DNA of 40,601 nt from Saprospiraceae bacterium (GTDB lineage Bacteria > Bacteroidota > Bacteroidia > Chitinophagales > Saprospiraceae). How positions within the stretch are numbered: position 1 is the stretch's first letter; each line of letters begins with the position of its first letter. The notes under the pieces are model-generated. The model was not told the origin of the DNA and searched no databases. It was given only the letters and a program-made list of their open reading frames with translations. A program made the position numbers and the translations under genes. The stretch is taken from NCBI GenBank assembly GCA_021299835.1, contig JAJTER010000033.1:1-40601 (forward strand), written 5' to 3'. Below are positions 1 to 8,590 of the stretch, in pieces.

Positions 1-1419
1 GGTATGAAAGATGCCACCAAAGATGTAATATTAGGAAAGGCATATTTCTACAGAGCTTACCATTATTATAGGTTAGTTCACCAGTTTGGTGATATTCCTA
101 CCTCCTTTAAAGAATTGGCTGAACCAAAACTCGATTTCCAAACGGTAAAAAGAGAGGTGATTTTACAAAAGATTAAAGCTGATTTAGATTTTGCAGTTAA
201 GGTAGTACCTTTCGTTGGTAACAAGGGAGATGTAAATAGAGGAGCTATCGGCCATCTTTTGACGAAGGTTAACCTTGCTTTAGGCTTATACGATGAGGCT
301 ATTGCTTCAGCTGATTTGGTGATTAATTCAGGTACCTTTAAATTGATGACCGCACGCTTTGGTGCCGATGCGGGTAACCCAGCAAGAAATGTTATCTGGG
401 ATCTTCACAGACCAGTTAATAAATTTCTGCCGAATAATACAGAAGTATTATTCTCCTCAACAGATAGATTTGGTTTAACCAGTGCGACAACTACCGGCAC
501 AACATCTATGCGTCAGGCTGTTCCTTTTTATACAAGTCCTAATATATTAACTCCAGATGGCAGGCAGGGTATGAATCCTAACGTAGTTGAAATAGACTTA
601 GGAACCAGATTTGGAAGAGGAATTGGTCGTTGCAGAGGTACAACTTACAGTACTTTAACTATCTGGGATGATGAAAAGGATTTGAGACATGATGTCAAAT
701 CTGGAAACTGGATGAATATGGAACAATTGGTTTATAATAATCCATCTATTAAAACTACCTCTCCTTTTTATGGTAAACCATTGCAATTAAGAGATGCTAC
801 AGGTAAATTGCTCATCTCTGGAGGTGATACCATAAGGAATTGGTTCAGCTGGCCGCATTATAAGCTGTATATTGAAGACGCCATTCGTATTCCTTTTCAA
901 GGAGGTAACTCAGATTGGTATATTTTCAGATTGGCGGAAACGTATTTGTTAAGGGCGGAAGCTCATTTCTTTAAAGGTAATATTGCCGCAGCTACTGCCG
1001 ATGTAAATGTGGTTAGATCCAGAGCAGGTTGTTCTCCTTATGCTGGAAATGTTGACATAGGAACAATTCTGGATGAAAGAGCGAGAGAATTGTATTATGA
1101 AGAACCAAGAAAGACGGAATTAACCAGAATTGCTTATCAAATGGCCAAATCTGGAAAATCTTATAATGGAAAAACATATTCCACAAACAATTTTTCAGCT
1201 GCCAATTTCTTTTACGATAGAATTATGGATAAGAATATTTTTTATAAGAATAATATTAAAAATGTTCGGGGTGATGCCTATACCATAAGTCCATATCACG
1301 TCCTTTGGCCGATTCCAAGGAATGCTATTTTAGCAAATAGCCTTAATCAGCTGAATCAAAATATTGGTTATGCAGGAAGTGAAAAAAATAAACCGGCATT
1401 AGATAAAATTCCAGAATAA
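1..1419 (+). CDS. SusD/RagB-family outer-membrane nutrient-binding protein, 5' truncated
   Basis: The frame is open to the window edge, so the true start and the lipoprotein signal lie upstream; the ATG at 4 is internal. About 470 residues are visible, against 500-650 for the family. Near the new N-terminus is the SusD TPR-type segment RAYHYYRLVHQFGDIP. Near residues 300-345 is the family C-terminal region WYIFRLAETYLLRAEA followed by a second helical hairpin (DVNVVRSRAG), then LDERARELYYEE. SusD proteins sit on the outer-membrane surface and pass oligosaccharides to a SusC TonB-dependent channel, whose gene would be expected just upstream outside the window. Two exported oxidoreductases and a sulfatase follow on the same strand, so the complex probably imports a glycan or glycoside processed by those enzymes. 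The family call is firm; the ligand is unknown. Confidence 0.93.
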   Translation, partial: GMKDATKDVILGKAYFYRAYHYYRLVHQFGDIPTSFKELAEPKLDFQTVKREVILQKIKADLDFAVKVVPFVGNKGDVNRGAIGHLLTKVNLALGLYDEAIASADLVINSGTFKLMTARFGADAGNPARNVIWDLHRPVNKFLPNNTEVLFSSTDRFGLTSATTTGTTSMRQAVPFYTSPNILTPDGRQGMNPNVVEIDLGTRFGRGIGRCRGTTYSTLTIWDDEKDLRHDVKSGNWMNMEQLVYNNPSIKTTSPFYGKPLQLRDATGKLLISGGDTIRNWFSWPHYKLYIEDAIRIPFQGGNSDWYIFRLAETYLLRAEAHFFKGNIAAATADVNVVRSRAGCSPYAGNVDIGTILDERARELYYEEPRKTELTRIAYQMAKSGKSYNGKTYSTNNFSAANFFYDRIMDKNIFYKNNIKNVRGDAYTISPYHVLWPIPRNAILANSLNQLNQNIGYAGSEKNKPALDKIPE

Positions 1420-1467
1420 AATTTTCTTAACTTGTAAGCATTCGAAAAATTGCAAAACCAATTTTAA

Positions 1468-2847
1468 ATGAAAAGAAGAGATTTTATAGAAAAATCTATT
1501 GTGGGCGTAGTAGGTGCCATTGCGGTACCTACTATTGTTCCTTCCAGCGTTTTTGGAAAAAATGCACCAAGCAATAAAATTAATGTGGGTCAGATTGGTT
1601 GTGGTCGGATTGCCCGCGATCATGACCTCCCAGGTACGATGCAACACGAAATTGCCCGTTTAGTGGCAGTTTGTGATTTAGATAAAAATCGTCTCCTCGA
1701 TGGTAAAAAATTGGTGGAAGCTTACTACACCAAAAAAACAGGAAATGCCAATTATGTCGATGTTAAAATGTATGATGATTATCATGATATGTTGAATAAT
1801 AAGGATATTGATGCAGTCATCATTAGCACCCCTGACCATTGGCATTCTCAACCTGCTCTCGAAGCTGCATTAGCTGGAAAAGATGTTTATCTTCAAAAAC
1901 CTACTTCTTTAACGATCGCTGAAGGTCGTTTATTAAGTGATGTTGTTAAAAAGAAAGGGATTATATTACAAGTTGGCACCCAACAAAGATCTTCGCCTCA
2001 GTTTAGAATTGCTGCCGAATTAGTTAGAAATGGTCGGATTGGCAAACTTCATACCGTTAAAATAGGCCTGCCAGGCGACCCTTCCGGTCCTCCCGCTCCA
2101 GCAATGCCTGTTCCAGCCGGCTTTAATTATGATATGTGGCTTGGTTCTACCCCGGAAGTGCCTTACACGGAAATTGGTGTACATCCCCAAAAGGGCTATG
2201 ATCGTCCAGGTTGGCTTCGATTGGAACAGTATGGTGCAGGTATGATTACCGGTTGGGGTCAACACCACTTTGACTCCGCTGCATGGGGTATGGATACAGA
2301 ATATACAGGGCCGATATCCGTTCAATCGGTAGCAGAATTTCCTAAGGCTGGACTTTGGAATGTTCACGGCGATTTTATGGTGAAAGCTGAATATGCTAAT
2401 GGTATCACTATGTTAACCAGTGGCGGATATCCCAACGGTATTAGATATGAAGGTACAGAAGGCTGGATTTTTGTTTCCAGAGGGAATTATGTGGCTTCGT
2501 CCAGTGATCCGGTAACGGCTGCAAAAAGTAGCAAAGCACTCGATGCCAGTGACCCCAAAATCCTGACCTCCGTAATAGGTGCAAATGAAATTCACCTGTA
2601 TAAAAGCGATGAACACCATGGTAATTGGTTAGATTGTATTCAGAGCAGAAAAGAACCGATTTCTCCTGTGGAAATTGGTCACAGAACTTGTTCCGTTTGT
2701 TTAGTAAGCCATATTGCAATGAAGTTACCCAGAAAGTTAAATTGGGATCCGAAAGCAGAAAGATTTGTAAAAGATGATGAGGCAAATGCTATGCTCAGTC
2801 GTTCACAACGCAAACCTTATGGTACGACTAACGTGAAAATTTCTTAA
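1468..2847 (+). CDS. Tat-exported Gfo/Idh/MocA-family oxidoreductase (first of two)
   Basis: The protein has 459 residues. The N-terminus MKRRDFIEKS plus a hydrophobic stretch ending near SSVFG is a twin-arginine export signal, so the enzyme acts folded in the periplasm with its cofactor bound. A Rossmann segment follows (VGQIGCGRIA, about residues 42-51), then STPDHWH and LQKPTSL near residues 117-145. The LQKP segment replaces the classical EKP motif, a variant common in exported members. The C-terminal half carries the alpha/beta substrate domain (GWGQHHFDSAAWGMD). The family oxidises or reduces sugars and inositols with NAD(P); exported Bacteroidota members have been tied to 3-keto-glycoside chemistry, but no 3-keto-glycoside hydrolase (DUF1080) is seen here. 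The start is the ATG 48 bp after SusD; the next gene follows after 8 bp. Confidence 0.93.
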   Translation: MKRRDFIEKSIVGVVGAIAVPTIVPSSVFGKNAPSNKINVGQIGCGRIARDHDLPGTMQHEIARLVAVCDLDKNRLLDGKKLVEAYYTKKTGNANYVDVKMYDDYHDMLNNKDIDAVIISTPDHWHSQPALEAALAGKDVYLQKPTSLTIAEGRLLSDVVKKKGIILQVGTQQRSSPQFRIAAELVRNGRIGKLHTVKIGLPGDPSGPPAPAMPVPAGFNYDMWLGSTPEVPYTEIGVHPQKGYDRPGWLRLEQYGAGMITGWGQHHFDSAAWGMDTEYTGPISVQSVAEFPKAGLWNVHGDFMVKAEYANGITMLTSGGYPNGIRYEGTEGWIFVSRGNYVASSSDPVTAAKSSKALDASDPKILTSVIGANEIHLYKSDEHHGNWLDCIQSRKEPISPVEIGHRTCSVCLVSHIAMKLPRKLNWDPKAERFVKDDEANAMLSRSQRKPYGTTNVKIS

Positions 2848-2855
2848 TATTTTTT

Positions 2856-4025
2856 ATGGAAAAACAACCAAATAGGCGACGTGATTTCTTAAAGGAATCC
2901 GTCGCCTCTGCGGCTGGTCTCTTAATAATCCCAGCGCTTCCTTCTCTGTCTTTCGGGGCAATAAATACCGAAGTAGTTCAACCTTTATCGGTTAATCCTT
3001 ATCTGGCTCCCAGAATTAAATTTGCGGTCATTGGCGTGAACCATGGTCATATTTACAGTCAAACCGATGCAGTGATCCGGGGTGGAGGTGAATTGGTTGC
3101 CTGTTTTGCAAAAGAAGCAGATTTATTGGCCGAATTTTCCAAAAGGTATCCCCAGGCTAAAGTGGCTAACAGTGAAGCGGCTATTTTAGATGATCCCTCC
3201 ATTCAGTTAGTTTTAAGTTCCATTACTCCCGTTGAAAGAGCTCCCTTAGGCATCCGTGTGATGAAAAGCGGAAAAGATTATATGGCTGATAAGCCTGGAA
3301 TTACTACCCTTTCGCAATTAGCTCAGGTAAAAAAAGTACAGAAAGATACAGGTAGAATTTATTCTATTATGTATAGCGAACGGTTTGAAAACAGGGCAAC
3401 AGTAAAAGCCGGTGAACTCATTCAGGCTGGCGCTATCGGTAAGGTAATTCAAACCATAGGTCTTGGACCTCATAGAATGAACGTAAAGTCAAGACCTCCC
3501 TGGTTTTTTGATAAACAATATTTTGGAGGCATAATTTGTGATATTGCCTCCCATCAATTTGATCAATTTCTCTTTTTTACTGGCTCAACCAAAGCAGATA
3601 TTATCGCTGCACAAGTCGGGAATACGCATTTTTCTCAGTATCCTCAATTTGAAGATTTCGGTGATGTGATGGTGAGAGGTAATAAAGGGATGGGTTATAT
3701 AAGAGTCGATTGGTTTACTCCCGATGGTCTGAAATCATGGGGAGATGGCAGGTTAACTATCCTCGGAACCGATGGATTCATTGAAATAAGGAAAAATATA
3801 GATCCTGCGGGTCGCTCTGGAGGAAATCATCTTTTTCTCACGGATAATAAGGAAACGAGATATTTTGATTGCAAAGATCAAGATTTACCTTATGGAAGAC
3901 AATTAGTGGACGATGTTCTGAATAGAACGGAAACGGCAATGTCTCAGCATCACTGTTTTCTGGCAACGGAACTTGCCCTTAAAGCGCAAAATACAGCAGA
4001 GAACGTTACTTTTGAAACCAATTAA
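2856..4025 (+). CDS. Tat-exported Gfo/Idh/MocA-family oxidoreductase (second of two)
   Basis: The protein has 389 residues and begins with a clear Tat signal (NRRRDFLKES, then an Ala/Leu-rich core up to about residue 35). The nucleotide-binding segment is FAVIGVNHGHIYSQ, which is less canonical than in the preceding gene, and the EKP-like motif reads ADKPGITTL. A C-terminal substrate domain includes GGIICDIASHQFDQF. It is clearly a diverged paralogue of the preceding gene rather than a recent copy: length, Rossmann loop and catalytic motif all differ. Two exported oxidoreductases in tandem suggest sequential or complementary redox steps on one imported sugar, for example oxidation and re-reduction at one carbon. 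That is inference from order and spacing (8 bp upstream, 19 bp downstream). The substrate is unknown. Confidence 0.92.
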   Translation: MEKQPNRRRDFLKESVASAAGLLIIPALPSLSFGAINTEVVQPLSVNPYLAPRIKFAVIGVNHGHIYSQTDAVIRGGGELVACFAKEADLLAEFSKRYPQAKVANSEAAILDDPSIQLVLSSITPVERAPLGIRVMKSGKDYMADKPGITTLSQLAQVKKVQKDTGRIYSIMYSERFENRATVKAGELIQAGAIGKVIQTIGLGPHRMNVKSRPPWFFDKQYFGGIICDIASHQFDQFLFFTGSTKADIIAAQVGNTHFSQYPQFEDFGDVMVRGNKGMGYIRVDWFTPDGLKSWGDGRLTILGTDGFIEIRKNIDPAGRSGGNHLFLTDNKETRYFDCKDQDLPYGRQLVDDVLNRTETAMSQHHCFLATELALKAQNTAENVTFETN

Positions 4026-4044
4026 AAACCTAATCTAACTTATT

Positions 4045-4944
4045 GTGAATTATAAAAGTTCTTTTTTATTTATTTGCCTGTTGACTTTTTTCCTGCCAGG
4101 ATATGGTCAATTGAAAGTTTCTGCCGTTAAGCACAACGAAAAAATTGATATCCTCATAAATAAAAATTTATTTACTTCCTATCTGTTTTCAGAGGAAGAA
4201 AAATATCCGTTTTTCTTTCCTGTAAATGGTCCTTCTACCTCCGGCGTAACCTCTATGAGAAATGCCAATTACCCTCATCACAGCTCCCTTTTCTTTGGTT
4301 GCGATAGGGTGAATGGTGGTAATTTTTGGCAGGAAGGACTGGAAAGGGGGCAAATTATCTCCTTGCGTGCCGATCTTGTGCCCTCGGGAGAAAATAAAGT
4401 AGTCATTGAAAATGAATGTATCTGGAGAAGGCCCGGAGCCAATGCGCCTATTAAAGATTTTAGAAAAATTACTATTTCTGCTCCATCCAATGAACTGTAT
4501 CTAATCGATTTTGACATTACCATGGAAATGTTGGAAAATGTGGTCATAGAAAAAACAAATCATTCTCTTTTTAGTGGAAGAATGGATCCTGATCTGGCCG
4601 TAATAAATGGTGGCATCATGGTAAATGCTGAAGGGGCACAATCTGAAAAGGGTACATTTGGCCTCCCTTCACCCTGGATAGATTGCTCGGGAAAAAGAGG
4701 AGATAAAATGGAGGGCATGGCCATTTTACAACACCCATCAAATCCAGGTTACCCTGCTCCCTGGTTTACCCGCGATTATGGCTTTTTTTCACCTACCCCA
4801 ATGTATTGGCCTAAAGATGAAAAACTGGGTTCGGTGTATAGTAAAGGCGAGAAATTAACGCTCCGTTATCGTGTGATTATTCATTCAGGGAACCACGAAA
4901 CCTCAAATATTGCCAGACATTTTGAGGCTTATAAAAGGGATTAA
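4045..4944 (+). CDS. Secreted DUF6807 (PmoA-family) protein
   Basis: The protein has 299 residues with a GTG start at 4045, chosen because it gives a complete Sec signal peptide (charged start, hydrophobic core, cleavage after GYGQ near residue 22). The body carries features typical of DUF6807 proteins: NANYPHHSSLFFGCDRVNGG near residues 75-95, a repeated acidic/aromatic beta-strand pattern, and a C-terminal segment with PWFTRDYGFFSPTP. Databases often label the family 'methane oxygenase PmoA', a misleading name; it shows no resemblance to membrane methane monooxygenase and is usually found in carbohydrate-catabolic clusters. An all-beta, galactose-mutarotase-like fold is likely. It probably acts in the periplasm with the neighbouring oxidoreductases and sulfatase. 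Molecular function is not established. Confidence 0.85.
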   Translation: MNYKSSFLFICLLTFFLPGYGQLKVSAVKHNEKIDILINKNLFTSYLFSEEEKYPFFFPVNGPSTSGVTSMRNANYPHHSSLFFGCDRVNGGNFWQEGLERGQIISLRADLVPSGENKVVIENECIWRRPGANAPIKDFRKITISAPSNELYLIDFDITMEMLENVVIEKTNHSLFSGRMDPDLAVINGGIMVNAEGAQSEKGTFGLPSPWIDCSGKRGDKMEGMAILQHPSNPGYPAPWFTRDYGFFSPTPMYWPKDEKLGSVYSKGEKLTLRYRVIIHSGNHETSNIARHFEAYKRD

Positions 4945-4970
4945 TATCCTTCTCGGGTAATAATATTTTT

Positions 4971-6473
4971 ATGTATAAAATTCTTTTTGCGCTCGCCGCC
5001 TTTTCATCTCTTTTTGGTTCCATAAACGGGCAGGTAAAAAAGCCCAATATCATTATCATCAATCTAGACGATTTGGGTGTCGGAGATGTAAGCGCCTATA
5101 AAAAAGGATCACTAAATACCCCCAATATTGATTTTTTAGCCAATAATGGGGTTCGTTTTAATAAAGGATATGCTACTTCGGCTACATGTACACCCAGTAG
5201 ATATGCCCTGCTTACAGGATTATATCCATGGAAAAATAGTCAGGCTAAAATATTGCCTGGTGACGCTCCCCTGATTATAGATACCTCACTGATGACCTTA
5301 CCAAAGGTTTTAAAAAAGGCAAATTATACCACAGCAGTCGTTGGGAAATGGCATTTAGGTCTGGGTAATGGTACGATTGACTGGAATAAAAAGATATCGT
5401 TTGCTCCTTCCGAAGTAGGCTTTGATTATTCATTTATCATGGCCGCTACCACAGACAGAGTGCCAACCGTATATATTGAAAATAATAAGGTAGTGGGCTT
5501 AGAAGAAAAAGACCCATTATTTGTTAGTTATCAGCAAAATTTTGACAATGAGCCAACGGCCATTACTCACCCTGAGTTAATGACCAAAATGAAGTGGCAT
5601 CATGGGCATAATCAAAGTGTTCATAATGGTATTCCAAGAATTGGATACATGAAAGGAGGGAAAAATGCCCTTTGGGTGGATGAGGATATGTCTGATGTTT
5701 TTTTGGAAAAAGCACTGGCTTTTATTCAGAATGCAAAATCGACGCATGCTGAAAATCCGTTTTTCTTATATTTTGCCCTTCACCAACCCCATGTTCCTCG
5801 GGTTCCTCATCCCCGGTTTGTAGGTAAATCAGGAATGGGGCCAAGAGGCGATGCTATTCTTGAGGCCGACTGGTGTGTGGGAGAATTAATGGCAAAATTG
5901 AAGGAATGGGGTGATCTGGAAAATACATTCATCCTTTTTACAAGCGATAATGGGCCTGTTTTAAATGACGGTTACTATGACGACGCGGTTGAAAAAGTGG
6001 GAAAGCATACCCCATTTGCCGATTTGAGAGGCGGAAAATATAGCCTCTATGAAGCGGGAACCCGTGTGCCTTTCATTACCTATTGGAAGGGAGTGATAAA
6101 ACCAGGCGTATCAAATGCCATGGTTTGTCAACTCGACTTTACGGCCTCGTTTGCTCACTTGCTCGGTCTTCCACTGCCAGCAGGAGATGGCGAAAATCAA
6201 CTGAATGCCTTATTGGGAAAAAGTAAAAAGGGTCGCAGGGAACTCATGATTGAAGCAACGGGAAGATTAGCTTATAAATATGACGATTATGTATATATCC
6301 CGCCTTACAAGGGTAGCCCAATCGTTGAAACGGTGCAAATAGAAAATGGAAATGCGCCGGAAGATCAGTTGTTTAATCTGAAAAAGGATATTGGCCAAAG
6401 GGTGAATTTGGCGAAAAGTATGGAAAGTAAGTTGGCCTTTATGAAATCTAAGATGGCCTTACTAAAAAATTAG
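4971..6473 (+). CDS. Secreted type I sulfatase (formylglycine-dependent)
   Basis: The protein has 500 residues. A Sec signal peptide ends near residue 20 (SINGQ). The metal-site aspartates are in NLDDLGVGD (D33, D34). The maturation and active-site motif is CTPSR at residues 73-77, where Cys73 would be oxidised to formylglycine, followed by YALLTGLYPW. The downstream sulfatase landmarks GKWHLG, HQPHVPR and FTSDNGP are present, as is RGGKYSLYEAGTRVPF. All key residues seem intact, so an active enzyme is expected. The dependence on Cys-type maturation means an anaerobic or aerobic sulfatase-maturing enzyme must be encoded elsewhere. Its place in the SusD-led operon points to desulfation of a sulfated glycan or glycoside in the periplasm; the substrate cannot be read from the sequence. 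Confidence 0.95.
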   Translation: MYKILFALAAFSSLFGSINGQVKKPNIIIINLDDLGVGDVSAYKKGSLNTPNIDFLANNGVRFNKGYATSATCTPSRYALLTGLYPWKNSQAKILPGDAPLIIDTSLMTLPKVLKKANYTTAVVGKWHLGLGNGTIDWNKKISFAPSEVGFDYSFIMAATTDRVPTVYIENNKVVGLEEKDPLFVSYQQNFDNEPTAITHPELMTKMKWHHGHNQSVHNGIPRIGYMKGGKNALWVDEDMSDVFLEKALAFIQNAKSTHAENPFFLYFALHQPHVPRVPHPRFVGKSGMGPRGDAILEADWCVGELMAKLKEWGDLENTFILFTSDNGPVLNDGYYDDAVEKVGKHTPFADLRGGKYSLYEAGTRVPFITYWKGVIKPGVSNAMVCQLDFTASFAHLLGLPLPAGDGENQLNALLGKSKKGRRELMIEATGRLAYKYDDYVYIPPYKGSPIVETVQIENGNAPEDQLFNLKKDIGQRVNLAKSMESKLAFMKSKMALLKN

Positions 6474-6508
6474 TCACCTCCTTCCTATCTTGTTCGAAAA
6501 ATATTAAA

Positions 6509-7324
6509 ATGACAGCAATAAAAAATAGTGTTTGTGTTATTACAGGAGGTGGTTCGGGAATAGGACGTGCGCTGGCCATTGAATTAGTAGGCAAAGGGGC
6601 GAAAGTGGTAATAGGTGATATTGTCCCCGAAGAACTGCAGGAAACGGTGCAATTGGCAGGCTCAAATATTTATGCGTATAATTTAGATGTCAGTAAAATG
6701 GATTCAATCCATGCCTTTAAGGAAAATGTACTTAGGGAATTTCCTGATTCTCCCCTCATTTTATTTAATAATGCCGGCGTAAATTTAGCTTCCGGCTATT
6801 TTATGGAGACACCTCTTGACGATTTTGAATGGTTGATAAATATTAATCTTTGGGGCGTGATAAAAATGACCCATGCCTTTTTACCGCACATCTATCAAAG
6901 AAAAGATGGGCATATTGTCAATATTTCAAGTATGTTAGGGTATGCCGCTACCCCTCGTTCTTCCGCATATTGTACCTCGAAATTTGCCGTTAAGGGTTTT
7001 ACCGATGCGTTAAAAGTAGAACTTTTGAACTCAGGAATTGGTGTAAGTTCTGTTCATCCAGGTGGTATAAAAACCAATATTATCCGTAAATCTAAATTAT
7101 CTGATCATTTAGACGAAAAACAGACCTGGAATTTATTGAACAAAATTGAAAAAAAATCGCTTACCATGCCGGCTAAACGAGCTGCGGAAATTATAATTGA
7201 TGGCGTTGAAAGAAATAAATCAAGAATTCTTATAGGTAAAGATGCTAAAGCCGTAGATTGGCTGGTAAGAATTTTTCCGGATACCTATTTCAAACTTCTT
7301 GAAAATTTATTGAAAAAAATGTAA
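6509..7324 (+). CDS. Short-chain dehydrogenase/reductase (classical SDR)
   Basis: The protein has 271 residues with no signal peptide, so it is cytoplasmic. The classical SDR layout is complete: TGGGSGIG cofactor loop at about residues 12-19, NNAGVN near residue 90, catalytic Ser in VNISSM near residue 141, and Tyr154/Lys158 in the YCTSK box, followed by SVHPGGIKTNI. The C-terminal tail is hydrophobic and basic (LLENLLKKM). An acidic residue ends the second strand (GDIV), which usually favours NAD over NADP. The substrate is not predictable. The stop codon lies inside the first copy of a 77-bp tandem duplication, so the last residues appear again downstream in a spurious mini-frame. It is co-oriented with the sulfatase gene (35 bp gap). 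Confidence 0.93.
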   Translation: MTAIKNSVCVITGGGSGIGRALAIELVGKGAKVVIGDIVPEELQETVQLAGSNIYAYNLDVSKMDSIHAFKENVLREFPDSPLILFNNAGVNLASGYFMETPLDDFEWLININLWGVIKMTHAFLPHIYQRKDGHIVNISSMLGYAATPRSSAYCTSKFAVKGFTDALKVELLNSGIGVSSVHPGGIKTNIIRKSKLSDHLDEKQTWNLLNKIEKKSLTMPAKRAAEIIIDGVERNKSRILIGKDAKAVDWLVRIFPDTYFKLLENLLKKM

Positions 7325-7447
7325 ATCGTTAAATTATGGGACTTTTAATATACGGGGCGAATGGCTATACACTTCTTGAAAATTTATTGAAAAAAATGTA
7401 AATCGTTAAATTATGGGACTTTTAATATACGGGGCGAATGGCTATAC
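7294..7447. repeat. Perfect 77-bp tandem duplication across a gene junction
   Basis: Bases 7294-7370 are repeated exactly at 7371-7447. Each copy holds the last codons of the SDR, its stop, the 11-bp spacer, and the first codons of the next gene (start codons at 7336 and 7413). The duplication separates genes that would otherwise be 11 bp apart and creates a 21-residue mini-frame (7336-7401) joining the start of the downstream protein to the SDR tail. The two copies show no differences, so the event is either very recent or an assembly artefact. Identity ends sharply on both sides (7293 versus 7370, 7448 versus 7371). Confidence 0.97.
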
Positions 7448-8468
7448 TGGTAGGATTATGGTTGAAGATGCTCATACTTTTGGGCTAAAACCTATTCTAG
7501 GCGGTCGATCAAAAGAAGCTATAAAGGAATTGGCCGATAAAAAAGGGTTAGATTATCTGATATTTGACCTTAATAATGCCGCTGAAACAGAAAAAGCGCT
7601 ACAAAATATAAATGTTGTTATCCATTGTGCTGGCCCTTTCAGATTTACCGCCCGGCAGATGATGGAGGCTTGTTTGAAAACAAATACACACTATCTGGAT
7701 ATTACGGGGGAGATTAATGTTTTTGAACTTGGCGCCAGTCTAAATCAAAGAGCTATAGAAAGAGGTATTCTATTGATGCCCGGCGTGGGTTTCGATGTGG
7801 TGCCAACAGATTGCCTTGCTTCGTTTTTAAAACATCAACTACCCTCGGCTACTTCCTTGAAACTGGCATTTGCCGGCCTCGGTGGTGGTATGTCGAAAGG
7901 AACAACTCTAACTATGGTTGAAGGAATGGGAGAGGGAAGTAAAGTGAGGGAAAATGGTAAAATTGTGTCTGTTCCCCTCGGTTTTAAATCAATGGAGCTT
8001 CAACATAATGGGAAAAATCTGTTTTTTATGACCATTCCCTGGGGTGATGTCTCCACCGCTTATTATACTACGGGTATTCCAAATATTGAAACATATACGA
8101 CCGTTTCAAGAAAAAGATACAGTAAGCTGGGTTGGATGAATGCTTTTAGCTGGCTGTTAAAACTTGATTTTATTAAAGAATTTGCCCGAAAAAAAGTTAA
8201 GCAAGGACCTGCTGGGCCTACCGATGAGGCAAGGCAAAATTCAAGAACCTATATTTGGGGTGAGGTTAGCGATGCAGAGGGTAAAAAGGTTCAAGCTTAT
8301 TATACGACGCCAAATGGATATACCGTTACCTCTTTAACGGCTTTGCTTATTGCTAAAAAGGTATTGGAGGGCAATTTTAAGACTGGTTTTCATACGCCAG
8401 CTGGCTTATATACTGAATATCTGATTGACGAAGTACCTGATGTTACCCCATTTACTATTATTTCCTAA
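7413..8468 (+). CDS. Saccharopine dehydrogenase-like / trans-acting enoyl reductase-type oxidoreductase
   Basis: The protein has 351 residues. The N-terminus begins at once with the NADP-binding Rossmann signature (IYGANGYTG, residues 5-13), followed by GGRSKEAI (an Arg/Ser loop favouring NADP) and VIHCAGPF near residue 71. This is typical of the saccharopine dehydrogenase NADP-binding family, which includes lipid enoyl reductases acting in trans. GVGFDVVPTDCLA near residue 130 is also characteristic of that subgroup. No signal peptide is present. The start used is the second copy of a duplicated ATG, because only that copy reads through; the copy at 7336 terminates after 21 codons. It is the last gene before a strong terminator hairpin. 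The substrate is unknown, and a role in lysine metabolism is unlikely. Confidence 0.88.
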   Translation: MGLLIYGANGYTGRIMVEDAHTFGLKPILGGRSKEAIKELADKKGLDYLIFDLNNAAETEKALQNINVVIHCAGPFRFTARQMMEACLKTNTHYLDITGEINVFELGASLNQRAIERGILLMPGVGFDVVPTDCLASFLKHQLPSATSLKLAFAGLGGGMSKGTTLTMVEGMGEGSKVRENGKIVSVPLGFKSMELQHNGKNLFFMTIPWGDVSTAYYTTGIPNIETYTTVSRKRYSKLGWMNAFSWLLKLDFIKEFARKKVKQGPAGPTDEARQNSRTYIWGEVSDAEGKKVQAYYTTPNGYTVTSLTALLIAKKVLEGNFKTGFHTPAGLYTEYLIDEVPDVTPFTIIS

Positions 8469-8523
8469 GGAGAAATATTTAGATTCAATAAGTTATACCT
8501 GACTTGTAACCTATTATTAAAAA

Positions 8524-8560
8524 CGGAGCCACTTGATAAATCATATCAAGTGGCTCCTAA
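8524..8560. terminator. Strong hairpin between convergent genes, bidirectional terminator
   Basis: A 13-bp perfect stem (8525-8537 pairing with 8545-8557, GGAGCCACTTGAT arm) closes a 7-base AT-rich loop. An A-run lies on the left and an AT-rich tract on the right. It sits between the plus-strand operon ending at 8468 and the minus-strand rpiB ending at 8591, the usual place for a terminator serving both strands. Confidence 0.88.
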
Positions 8561-8590
8561 TAATTATAATAAGGTACCTTTATCAGGGTA

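Noticed and set aside
7336-7401. 21-residue frame created by the tandem duplication
   Set aside because: It is a by-product of the repeat that joins the start of one protein to the tail of another; no reason to expect a functional peptide.
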